Source: Sipunculus nudus (lineage: Eukaryota; Annelida; Sipuncula; Golfingiida; Sipunculidae). Taken from it: a stretch of DNA of 64,000 nucleotides. Positions within the stretch are counted from its first letter, which is position 1; each line of letters starts with the position of its first letter. Where the stretch lies: assembly GCA_026874595.1 (NCBI GenBank), contig CM049312.1, forward strand, positions 64,326,929 through 64,390,928, read 5' to 3'. The position numbers were made by a program, and so were the translations under genes. Below are positions 10,580-21,809 of the stretch, piece by piece. The notes beneath the pieces were generated by a model. That model did no database searches. It was not told the origin of the DNA and saw only the letters and a program-made list of their open reading frames with translations.

Positions 10580-11560
10580 CATAGTCTGGAGATACTATGG
10601 TTTAGGCACGGTTGCGCCGCCAATGCCGCCGCCGCCGCAGAGATTTCTTTTGGACACAATAACTAAAAAAATATTTCAAGGATCTTTTTCAAACTTGACA
10701 CATTTATAGATATAGGTGAGAGGACGAAGCCTATTTAAAATGGGGTCATGACCTCAACTAGGAGAGTGACCTTGACCTTGAATAGATCCATTTTTGGGGA
10801 AAATCACACAAATTCTTAAATATCTCAAGAAATCTGTCATGGATTTATCCAAAAATCAAGTTGGACAAAGATCTTGGATAGTGATGTCATGTACCGGAAA
10901 CTGGTGATGCCACCTAGTATCCTTTTCTTATTTTTGTGCCGTTTAATACCCCCATCATCCCCACTAGACAGTACTTTTAGCATCACAAGTCAAAAACTGA
11001 TTGACAGATTTCTTTAATATTATGCATGTACATAGGTATGGGTTATGGGATGATGTATATTAAAATTGGGGTCATGACCTTTTCCTTTGAGAGTGGCTTT
11101 GACCTTGAATATTACCATATATGGTGAAAATCACATAAAATCATGAATATCTTAAAAAGAGATGCATGGATTGGTCCAAAAATCAAGTTGACGGAAGATC
11201 TTGGATAGTTTTGTCTTTTGCAGAAGATAGGTGGCGCCACCTGTTGTCTTTTTCTTGTTTTTTGCACCTTTGAATACCCCATCATTGCCACTTGACAGTT
11301 GACACTTGACAGTATATACTGTGAGCAAGTCAAACAGTAATGGACAGATTTCTTTCATGTTATGCATGTATATAGATATGGTTTATGGAATGAGGTATAT
11401 TTAATTTTAAATTTAATTTTAAAATTTAATTTAATTTAAATTATTTTTTTTTTAATTTAATTTTTTTTTTCAAAAATATTATATCAACAAAATACCACAA
11501 AACCTCATTTGTCTGGCGATACTATGGCACCAGCGGTGCCAAGAAATGTCTAGTTTTCTT
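10580..11560. repeat. Tandem repeat R5, ~345-bp unit, about two copies and a partial third
   Basis: Landmarks 'ggggtcatgacct', 'tgaccttgaatag', 'tccaaaaatcaagttg', 'gatcttggatagt' and a 'tggtgccacct'-type motif occur in the same order at 10740-10920 and 11065-11250. A third partial unit starts near 11330. The array begins and ends near 'tctggcgatactatgg'-like sequences (about 10575-10600 and 11510-11530). Non-coding. Confidence 0.65.
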
Positions 11561-12025
11561 TTAAATTCAGTTTAAACATTTGATTTAAAAATAATAAAAT
11601 ATATGTGTATGCATAATATGACCCAATATGAGCTACAATCTGGATATATAATGATTGCAACTTAGAATTATAATATTTTAACTTATATTTTCAGCTTTTT
11701 ATTACAAATTTATAACACTTGTACATAAAAAAAATGAATTAGATAAAATCTATTAATGGAAAAAGTGGATATGCTAAAAAATAGGCTTATATATAAACTT
11801 AAATGCATTATTCCCTTGAAAGTGAAATAAAGGTATTAATCCATTCTGTCCACTTGCCTGTCCATCTGTTAATTTTTCATATGCATCACAGTATCTCAAA
11901 ATTTTTACTGTTTTTCTTCATGACAGTCTTGTCAGAGTATTAGTTTGCAATCACATATTTAGAACTTAACCAAGTAGGAGGGCCCCTTTCCTCTTCTCAT
12001 ACGCTTATATAAATGAAAAACATTA

Positions 12026-12301
12026 GGCCAAAAAAAAAATAAGGTATGGTTCTCAGGCACTTTTTTTCAGAAATCAGTGCGGGCGGGCGGTATTTTATTT
12101 TTGGCCTTTTTTTGGATGTTTCGATAAAAATGTCATATAATCAGGAAAAACCATGAAAATTACAAATATTTTGCTAAATACTACATAAATTGTATTATTT
12201 ATCTTCTGGAAAGATAAAAATCAAAATAAAAATTTTTGATGCGGGGGGTTAAAATTGACGCGGGCGGTGCCTGAGAACCATACCTTTTATTTTTTTTGGC
12301 C
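12026..12301. mobile_element. 276-bp MITE with TTA target duplication
   Basis: The left end 'ggccaaaaaaaaaataaggt' followed by 'atggttctcaggca' is repeated inverted at the right end. TTA flanks both sides (12023-12025 and 12302-12304). Inner arms 'gtgcgggcgggcgg' and 'gacgcgggcggtgc' lie near the two ends. A 3-bp TWA duplication is typical of PIF/Harbinger-type elements. It has no coding capacity. Confidence 0.75.
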
Positions 12302-12349
12302 TTACAATAGAATATTTTTCATATTTTGCATTTGCAAAAATTTCAAACT

Positions 12350-12985
12350 AAAGCTGGGGCCGTGACCCATGGGTCCTTTGTTTATATTCTGGTTTCTCAA
12401 CATCGTTTGGCTAAAACTGAATAAATACCAGACATGGTGCAAATACTTTGCAAATGTATTTGAATACAAATATGAATATGTACTCCATTTTAAAATTCCA
12501 TGCATAAGAATGGGAATTCAGGTAAAAATTAAAGTATTTGAATACCAGTGCAAATACTTTCAAAATTTATTCATGAATGCATTCATGAATATATTCTATA
12601 ATATTATTTTAATAATCATTTCAGTTATATTTTATTAAAAAAATCATATGATTCTCTTATTATTTTTAATAAAAATTATATTTGCCACAATATTTGTTAT
12701 TAAATAGTTAAACTGTTATCTTATATGTGCTGCTGATCAGTTATATGGCCAAGTCAAAATCTGTATGACACTAGCACTCCATTTGTTAATAAAATAAATG
12801 AAATCAATCTCTTCCCTGTCTCCAAAGAAACTATCAAATTCATACATAAGCTAAACACCAACAACTCATAATACAGCTTATATTTATTTCCACACAAAAC
12901 CAGCATGTGCCTCATTTCAAAATCATATTTTTTTATCATATATAACAGCTGAGCGCCGTGACCCTTGGGTCCCTTGTATAGAACA
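12350..12985. repeat. Region between two 'GCCGTGACCC-TGGGTCC' motifs
   Basis: The motif occurs at 12358-12380 and 12954-12977 in the same orientation and again, inverted, at 54268-54290. It looks like the conserved edge of a dispersed element. Between the motifs is very AT-rich non-coding sequence. Confidence 0.4.
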
Positions 12986-13239
12986 ACTGGTGTTGTTGTA
13001 ATGTAACACAAGTTTATCAATGTGCTAAACTAAAGCATCTGCCAAATATAATTTGGAATGCACAAGAATTATGGATATGCAATTCTCAAGGTATTTGATT
13101 AAACTTGTTTCTTTTTCTTTGTCTCAGTCATTGATTATCTCAATTATATCTCAAACTAAACCTGAAAAAGTTATGGGCTTGAATATAATGGACGTGGTAA
13201 AAACTCAGGAAAAATTGTTACTCCTTCACATGAAAATTT

Positions 13240-13400
13240 TTTAAGCTAGAGACCTTTTTTCTAAGTTTATAATTTTGTGTAATTAAAATTCAATTGTATA
13301 CCCAAAATTAGATCTGAATTTTGCAAATGTTTAAAGTTAATAGCATAAATATAAAATCAGTACCTTTTTGACCATGGCTTTTTTCCCCTAATTTTCAAAG
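13240..13400. repeat. Dispersed repeat R1, copy 3 (diverged)
   Basis: Shares 'acccaaaattagatctgaat', 'ttttgcaaatgtt' and 'tagcataaat' with 9665-9850. Confidence 0.55.
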
Positions 13401-15960
13401 CATGTAAACATAAGTATTTGTTTACCGTATTTAACGGAATAAGTGCCCCACCCCCGCCAACCAAAAAAAAAAACGGAGTTTGGAGGAGATAATATTAAGA
13501 AAACTAAAGGAGGAGCCTGCCTAACCTCACTTTTCTACCTAACCAGTATAACGTGGCTCAACGTAATGCTTTCATTTCTCCCCGTCAAGCTTAAAAGTTA
13601 CCACTAGTGTCATTCCATCTCCGTCAGGCTGTATCATCTAATAATATAATAATATTATTAGTTGCACACAACAGAGTCGGTTGTCATTGATTACGTTGAC
13701 TATGTCCGTGAAGGCCGACCCTGCAGGTTGCCATGCATGCTGATCGGGTGACCTAAATTCAGGTACGTATGTCGATGTATCATTCAATAAAATATATTTA
13801 CTGTTAAGTTGATCTTTGTTATTTTCTCAATAGTAATATGTTCTCTCTTAAATAATAGTAATAAAACAATGAAGGCGTCTTACAAACTTCTGCCGCGTTT
13901 GTCAATGTACCCTCCGTAAACCTAATTAGGCCTACAGCTGAAATAATGCCCTAATTGATCATTTGAAAATCAGTAATCCACGGGATGCGCGGTCAGATGA
14001 AAATTTGCTTTATCGTGGCAGTTTAATGTGACGTTGTATAATACACTTGTATATATGACATAGAAATGCAATTAATTCCCCTGCACAGACTGCTATCGCT
14101 GCAAGAACCGTTAACCGGGAATAATGACACGCGTGTATCGTATAGGTAATCTCTTAAATAAATACAGTGTTACATATTTTTATAAGAACATTTTATATGT
14201 TCTTCTACTTTATTAGCCGGTGACATTAATTTAATCGGTGTCACTTGGATAAGTTATTATTTTTCACAACTTCACACAACCATCGCTAAAGGTCGTTGTT
14301 TTTTCTGAATTGCCGCGTGAATGTTCTGTGAAGTCAAACACGTGTACACTAGACGCGGTGTTAGTAGTGTTTGTGACTTAGCATAGGATGGAACAGGCCA
14401 GCCAGGCCTGTACTATCCTAAAGTTACAGGCCCAGTTCAAATGTTACAGGCCCAATTAACATTTTGTAAAGAATCTTTAGGTGATCTTAATATAAACTAA
14501 AATTACGATGAACTCTGTATAATTCAGGGTACATACTAAATAGAATGGCTAATATCTTTAAGAAAAATCACATTGTGATAGGGTACAAACATAGAATCTT
14601 AAGTTGGAGAAGTTTACCTGCATTGCGATGACCCACATTAGATCTGATCAAAAAGGTGTCATGAGATATGTATTACATGCATCAAGTCATATCACGGCAG
14701 TTGAATTGTATGGATTTATTTAAAGAAACTGTCAACATTTCATTTAACCAGGGCACATCAGTATAGTTAAATGATCATGACAAAATCCCAGCATTACGTG
14801 ATCTGAACTTAGTGAATTAAAAGGCCTAAGGAAAAACATAAAATATTTTGGTTTCTAAAGATTAGAAACAGCTCTTACAGTATGGAAGATATCCCAGAAT
14901 TCTCGCCATATTATTTCAGCGTAACGAGCCGTTACGCAGTTACGTGTAAATATTAAGCATGTCACCGTGTGCCGGATGTGCAACAGCGACTTAAAATCAC
15001 GCAAGCCTGGTTATTTACAGGTTCGGTTGACGGATGCTTATTCAGATAAAATGGTTGCTTAGGAATATAGGGTATAGGCCAATAGCGCTTGACGGAATAT
15101 TCAATTTTCCCACTAAAATAAATCAAATGGTGGCCATATCGTCATAAAAGCCGCATTTTTAAACAGACCCATTTTACTTATGCGAAGTACACATGGCTTC
15201 ATGGTTACATGTTCTGTACATTACCCCTGCAGTTACAAGGGTTCGTGTTCCTTGATAGTTTGAGAAAACTCCTGAAGAACTTATGTCACCTCAAAAGTGA
15301 ACAGATCGTCGCCGATTGCCTGCTTTTGATATCGAATTTGTACGCGCTCTTCAGAATTGTAGCACACTGGCCATTTCCCGGCAAAAAAAAGATCACACAA
15401 CTGAATGAAACTAATCGCACATGCAGGCATATAATATACAACGAGTCTCAGATTGGCTTTCTTTCTTTGGTGCTAGATGGAGCGTCTTTTCCATCGTTCG
15501 CGTGACATATAGCTATATGCAAATAAGCTGTCAATCAATTTTCTCACAAAACGAGAATGATATAAACAGCAGTAGCCGTCATTTCCAAAATGCCAAAGAC
15601 CACAGAAATATAAAACTTTCAGGTATTTCATATTGTTTTTCAGGATAGAGAAGGGAATATCACTTGACGTTACCAAATCTTTTGGGGAACTAATATCGTA
15701 AGCTACAAGCGCATATGAAATTCACTTTCCGTCGAATGTGCACGCATACGTCATTGTAATATATCAGAAACGTGCGATGTTGAAATTGTGAGTCTGACCT
15801 GCCACTATTAATCTACATATCATTATTATTATAAACGTTTTGAGTGCAGGAGGAGCATTTTTTGTAATTGGACATTGCAAGGAATGTTTAACTCTTCTTA
15901 TTTGATAAGCAATGGCCTCAGTATATGCGCTGAATTCTGTTAATTATATATTTTACATGT
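13401..15960. other. Intergenic sequence, no gene seen
   Basis: Somewhat less AT-rich than its neighbours. An A-run after 'ccccacccccgcc' lies at 13445-13480. A 98-codon open stretch at 15209-15505 shows no domain and lacks splice context. I see no RNA gene or repeat boundary. Confidence 0.45.
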
Positions 15961-15964
15961 TGTT

Positions 15965-17470
15965 ATATTTCTCAGCGAACCTGTGAGCTTATACGATGGT
16001 GTTCATGGCGTCGTCCGTCGTCTGTACATTAACCCATACTATCTTGAAAGCGGCAGGAGTTAGCATCACCAAATTTTATGCAAAAAAATTATTCATCTAA
16101 AAAACTCTATCGGATTTTGCTTATTTTTTTGTCTAACTGCATTTTCTTAGATTATATCGTGAAAAGCTAAAAAACTATAAAAAAAATCTTCTTCGGAACT
16201 GTTCAGCCAAATTTTCCAGTATTTCACAGAAATGATTCCTGGAACAATCTCTCTCAAGTTTGTCCGAATGATATAAGTTTGGTGATTTTTGGCCGAGTTA
16301 CAGGAAGTTGAACTTAGTCATCTGTTCAAAAAAGCATACAAAAATTACAATCTGGAGCTATCATCACCAAATTTAATGCCAATGTTTGTCACATGAGTCA
16401 TATCTAAAATTGAGGTATTGGTTGCGCCAATTGCATCGGCCTTTTTTTGTACGGGGGTCACAATTGCCCGTGTCATACTGAGTTCTTAAAAAAACTTCTT
16501 CTCTGAAACCTTATGGCCAAATTGTTTAATATCGCACAGAAATGATCTTAGGGTAGTGCTTATATGTTAGCTGTGTAAAACAGTTACATCTAGCCTAGCA
16601 CCATTTATCAGCATCCATTACATCATGCCACTAGACATTAAGATTTCAGGTTAAATAGCTTGGCATTTCAGATTTGGCAACAGGCAAAAGGTCAGCCTGG
16701 ATCTATTTATAGCTTTGGCAGTCTGGCAACTGTATCAGATTAGGCGACAGGTCATGAGTTCACTCCGTCAGTGCAGCCAAGTATAGGTCAAGAGTTCACT
16801 CAGTGCAGAAGCTGCAATCTATAAATAGATTTGCCAGACTGCCGACTGCATCAGATTTGGCCACAAAGGTCAGTCTGGATTTATTTATAGCTTTGGCAGA
16901 CTGCCAACTGTGTCCGATTATACAATAGGTGAAATGTTCTGTCAGTGCAGCCATGTATAGGTCAAAGGTTCACTCAGTCTAGTCAGGTGTAGGTCAAGAG
17001 TTCACCCAGTGCAGTAGCCTGAGCCAGCATATTTGTCACAGTTCACTCGGGGCAACTGCCTTTCTCACCTAAGCCTGGTCAGCCCAGTGCATCAAAATGA
17101 AGAGAAGTTTGGTGTATTGGCCTGATATTTTGACCTGTATGCGTCATTGATGGCTTTCTCTTTCACAAGACAGGTGTCGCCACCTACAATGACTTTTGCA
17201 CAGTGTATGAGCCTGCTTATTTCTACGGAGGAATTTGATATATCAGCCTGAAATTGGGCATATGTATACATGATAGCTTTATCATGTACAAGACCGGTGG
17301 CGCCACATACAATGATTTTTTTGCACAATGTATGTCCCTACTTATTTCTCAGGAGGGGTTCGATATATCAGTCTGAAATTGGGCATAAGTATATATCTCT
17401 GATAGCTTTGTTGTATACAAGACTGGTGGTGCCAGCTACAATCATTTTGTGTTGTGTGCACCTATGCCAG
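15965..17470. repeat. Second copy of foldback family R4, rearranged
   Basis: 15985-16560 matches 1510-2030 in the same orientation ('cccatactatct', 'aaattttatgcaaaaaa', 'atcggattttgcttattttt'). 17092-17470 matches 2990-3240 in inverted orientation. It holds a ~180-bp tandem pair at 16680-17040 ('tttatagctttggca' with 'gtcaagagttcac') and about three ~125-bp units at 17160-17460, each with a 'ggtgg/tcgccacctacaatga'-like core. Confidence 0.6.
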
Positions 17471-18420
17471 AAATTCAGCAGTGATGTTTGTGTAATTGTT
17501 TCTTGTTCAAAATGTTTAGGACTTGCATTCATATACATGAGAAGTAATGGTCCAGCATTGAAGCATTATACCTGATGTATTTCCCAATGCACAGGTTCGC
17601 ATTAGGCCTGTAGGCCTTGTTTAAATACATATATTGTTCAGACGGAGGGTGAACACTATTTGTAACATTAAATTGGTTACGTTTGATTGACAGTTGTATT
17701 TTCGACCCCAACATTTATAGTCTGTGTGTGTGTTTGTGTGTTTATTCACACCTTAAGTCATGCAACTATGAAGAGAATTTCATGAAATTTTGAGTGAATT
17801 ACTCGGATTCACCAATGAAGAATCAATTAGATTTTGGTATAGATCCGGAACATGACAGGGATTCAGGAATGTCATCAAAGAATATTCTGAAATGTAAAGT
17901 CACTTATGCATAAATTAATCTGACATATGGGCCGCATAAAAGAATACAAACACGGTTTGGGGGCATCAAACAATAGGGATCTCCCCACATGGCGGAGGGT
18001 TGCATTACTGAGGATACATATTTCTAGTTCTGAAATGATGTTTTTCTGTTAGAAGCTAAACTATATTGCGAACGGCAATACCATGTCAAATCCGGTGTAA
18101 AGAGACATTGACTCGTAACTGCCAGTGGCGTCAAATTAACTTCCAGGGTTACACAGACACCATAACACACACACACACATATATATACCTTTGGGCGTCT
18201 ATATGACACATTTCAAATATATATACTTATTTACATTTCAAATTCTTTAAAATTAAGTATATTTTTTTTTTTAAATAAGGTTTTATTTTACCAGTATAAG
18301 TTAATTCTAAACCAGGTTTAGATATAATAATTCATTTTAAACTCCTAAATGGAACCAAAGTCTATAATTTTATTTGTTAATATAATTCATTTACAATATT
18401 AACATATTATTCTCTGAATA

Positions 18421-18472
18421 GGGGGGGGGAATAAAATTGACCGTCCCCTTTTCCAAAAAGTGGGGGGGGGGG
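18421..18472. repeat. Two poly-G tracts
   Basis: Nine G at 18421-18429 and ten or so near 18463-18472, in a 'ccgtccccttttccaaaaag' context. Confidence 0.8.
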
Positions 18473-18524
18473 GAATTATATCCCCACCCATCTCCCTATA
18501 TTGACCCCCCTGGTATCTGCAATT

Positions 18525-18806
18525 TTCATGATTTACACTGGTTGCCAGCTCATCATTATGTCCCGTTCAGAATCTTTCCAATTAATAAATTATAGTGTAT
18601 CGCATGTTCTTGCCCCAGCGTTTATCAGCCACCTGGTGCTCAGGAATGGCATTACTTGTTCAGCTAGTAGTGCATTTATCGATCATACGAAATATGACGG
18701 CAGAGCGGTAGCTGGTGTCGACCTCCTGTTCCATTGCATGTTTTTCAAATGTTCAACCAACCCACCTAGAAATAGGTTCAAAGTCCACGTTGGAATTCAA
18801 ATGTAA
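18525..18806 (+). pseudogene. CR1-like LINE reverse transcriptase remnant (C-terminal)
   Basis: Conceptual translation gives LHWLPAHHYVPFRI followed, one frame over, by SHVLAPAFISHLVLRNGITC. This matches the LHWLPxxxRIxFKIL...LAPxYIS pattern at the C-terminus of CR1/Jockey-type reverse transcriptases. It carries a frameshift between the two parts and stops. The same remnant occurs at 52205-52505, so it was present before the R6 duplication. Confidence 0.65.
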
Positions 18807-19845
18807 AACTTCGAATATTCATCATTTAAATGAAATTTATTTTTTTCACACACAAACAAACAGGACAAACACGAAATCACATCATTACGCAGAACTGCAC
18901 ACACAATACCACAGCACCCACAAACACACGGACACAGTGCATGTGTAACTATGCTTGGAGTTAAAAGATGATATCTTAAAAAAATGATTATTAATAACAT
19001 ATCTGGGCAGTTTTAACTGGTTTAACAGTCATATTTATCCCCTTCTACAATGTATCGACCGTTCTTTTTAACAATTATCTGATGGCAAATGTACAGGCGG
19101 ACAAAAAGAGTTGTATAACATCTGAATATGAATCCAGATAAAATATAAAAAATATTACAAATTCCCATTATCAACAACATGCACCTGTTCGCAAAACATG
19201 AATTATAAACATGAATTTAAAAATGATAGATCAGAAAAATTTAAACTTAGTTGTAACATTCTTTATCATTAGATCCGAAATATTTCCAGGATCAATACCA
19301 AACGTTGGTGTCTGTGTGCGCTGCGTTTGGAACTAAGGCGGTCCTAAAATACAAGCAGATGTCTCTCGGTCTCGAGTGGGATACAGGAATTGCCTTGATT
19401 CGCACTAGTAAGCAATCCTTTAACAAAACATTCTGATTAAGCTAAGGCCGAACCCTTAAAATACCAAAGATAAGTTATAATATTTACATAATTCTAATCG
19501 GTACAAATATTACTTTGCTCGATCCCTGGGTAAAATCCGTCTTACGTAATTAACAACAGACTATATAACAAACAAACGGTCATTTCAGGTAATAAAAAAA
19601 AATATAATTTTGACATTTAAGGTGTCAGCAAGTGTCCCGTAACAGAGATAATAATCTGGCTGTAGTCAGTGGTAGATTTTTTAATAAATCTTGTTTAATC
19701 TATTTCATTATGTGCACTGTAATAACACATATCTGTGTTATATAAATGAAAAAAAAAGTTCATAATTTATAATTATTTATCATTTATAATTAATAAATTC
19801 AATAAAAATTAAAATATTAAAATAAAATGATAAAAAAAGGAAAAA

Positions 19846-19945
19846 TAATAATGATAATAATTATTATAGTAATAATAATATTAATGATAATAATAATATT
19901 ACTATTAATTATACTGTTATTATTATTATTATTATTACTATTAGT
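19846..19945. repeat. (TAA)/(TTA) trinucleotide microsatellite, interrupted
   Basis: Mixed 'ataataatgataataat' and 'ttattattattattatt' runs. Part of the low-complexity tail of R6 copy A; copy B has a shorter 'aataataataataatt' here. Confidence 0.85.
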
Positions 19946-20130
19946 TTATAAAAACAAAATTAATGATTAGATGTAAGTTTAAGATTAGATGTAACGAGAT
20001 CTGATCTCGTTGCACATGAGGCCCTCTCTTTAGAGGGAGCTAGTGTTGATTATAAATCACTGGAGTATGAAGCGCTGTCTGGATGAGACTGTTGACAAAG
20101 AATCGATACTCAAGCGTAGGGTGTCCTGTT

Positions 20131-21016
20131 AAACACGGGCCTGCAACCGATTTAACACAAGACATGTTTCATTCATAAGCTCAAGCGAGGGTGCATTCAT
20201 AACTAAAAGATCGCACACGGCGTTCACATGAAACAAATAACCAGTTTGACCCCTGCGTGACTTTTGTTTAAAAAAAAAACACGTCATGTAATAAATCCGG
20301 GTTTAGATGAAATAATGTCGAATTTTTTTCAACAGATAAATAAACAACGCAACAATTTCAGTTTTATATCACCAAATGGCCGAAGGGTCTGTCGAATTTC
20401 GAATGATTGTTATTACCAAGCAAAAACACATACTGCCAGTCTATAAGTCAAACGTGGTGCTCAAAGAGCTCAAAGAGGAATTATCAAAGGATTTCGCCTT
20501 ATATTGATACATGTTTAGCCCCTTAGCACGTAATAGTGACGTCATAGTCCAGTTATAAATAAAGAGGGGTGATAATGTGCTCTGATGTCTTAAATTATGA
20601 CCAAAGACCGAGAGTACTTTCGGTGCAAGCACCACCGCCAACATCTGAAGTTCATGTCCTATATTCTGTTTATTAACTGAACTTAAATATCGTACAAATT
20701 TATTAAGTACGTAGCATTTTGTTATGAACATTTCTGCAATCATTTGTACTGCATGAGCGTTAAAACACAGAATATGGACAAATTGGTTAATGAATTAATT
20801 CCTCTTAAGACACATTTCCTCGTATAAGTTGCTTTCAAACTTGAAATATCCAAAAAGGTTGCACCTATAGTTTCGGATGTTTGGAAAACTATATACTTCA
20901 ACAATACATATAAAAATATTACCAAATCATGTAAATTTTATCCATGATCACACCAGTTAAAAACACAAAAGTGGCATATATTTTGCATATATTTTGCCAC
21001 CTCTTTATTTTCCAAT
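20131..21016. other. Intergenic sequence, no gene seen
   Basis: Open stretches of 60-100 codons on both strands have no recognisable domain or splice context. Confidence 0.45.
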
Positions 21017-21019
21017 ATA

Positions 21020-21092
<73 letters not shown>
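21017..21092. repeat. Compound (TA)n(GA)n microsatellite
   Basis: TA repeats at 21017-21057, with one break, pass directly into about 16 GA repeats ending near 21091. Open frames of low-complexity YIYIYI or RERERE arise from it and are not genes. Confidence 0.95.
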
Positions 21093-21094
<2 letters not shown>

Positions 21095-21373
21095 AGGGTA
21101 GGTTAAAAGGGGATAGCTTTCCAGCAAGTCTCCCAAATGAAAGAATATTCCCGAACAAACACTGCAGAGGTAATCTTACTCAATGTTATTGGGCTATATT
21201 AAACATTTTAAAATGAAAATGAAACCCAATGACCTAACAGATTAGCAAAGGTACAGAAAGACGGACATGGTCAAGTAAAAAGCCTTAACTATCCTTACTT
21301 AGAGCCCCGCTATGCTTCACTATCATGCTAATGAAAGTTATTCAATGGTTTCATGGTGACATATCTGTATTTA

Positions 21374-21803
21374 CTGTGGTTGGCTTCATATTCGCGAGGC
21401 TGAAATTTCGCGATTTCTCCATTTGTAATGTTTCGCGAGGGTTTCATTTTCGCGATCTCACCAGAACCTAAATCAATTCTTTGGTAAAGCCATGTCTATT
21501 TTTATTATAAAATGAGAATAAGTCATGAGTTTGTGATATTCTACTCATTTAACGATGGTCCCGTATACACAGCGCAGGTGGTTTAGTTAAAATTTAAGGA
21601 AACGTTTTCCCGATACCTGCATAATGAAATTTATTATAAAATTTCTCACTGTACTAACCTATTCACATACAAGTATTGGTTTCACTGAATAAGAAGGACA
21701 TTCTCAATTGGCAAATTATTCCCGAGGGTTTCATTTTCGCGATTATTTCCAATTCGCGAATATCGCGAAATTAAAACCCTCGCGAATATGAAGCCAACCA
21801 CAG
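21374..21803. mobile_element. 430-bp MITE with TA target duplication
   Basis: Both ends carry CTGTGGTTGGCTTCATATTC as inverted repeats continuing into 'gcgagg'. TA flanks at 21372-21373 and 21804-21805. Interior copies of 'gggtttcattttcgcga' and 'aaatttcgcgat' on both arms give a hairpin-like body rich in TCGCGA. The TA duplication fits Tc1/mariner-type mobilisation. No reading frame. Confidence 0.8.
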
Positions 21804-21809
21804 TATATG

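Larger units (their letters stand above)
17638..20130. repeat. Diverged segmental duplication R6, copy A
   Basis: Landmarks recur in the same order at 50.94-53.64 kb: 'cagacggag', 'tgattgacagt..tattttcg', 'aagtcacttatgca', 'acatggcggag', the LINE remnant, 'gatgatatctt', 'gtacaggcggaca', 'aaaacatgaattataaacat', 'tatataaatga' and a final 'gaggccctct' block. Divergence is obvious, so the duplication is old. It includes the CR1-like fragment at 18525-18740 and a (CA)-rich stretch near 18845-18945 that is inverted relative to copy B. Confidence 0.65.

Noticed and set aside
15209-15648. Open frames of 75-98 codons near 15.2-15.6 kb
   Set aside because: No homologous motif, overlapping frames on both strands, no splice context.
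20919-21216. Overlapping sense and antisense frames with YIYIY, RERER or LSLSL
   Set aside because: Translations of the compound TA/GA microsatellite.
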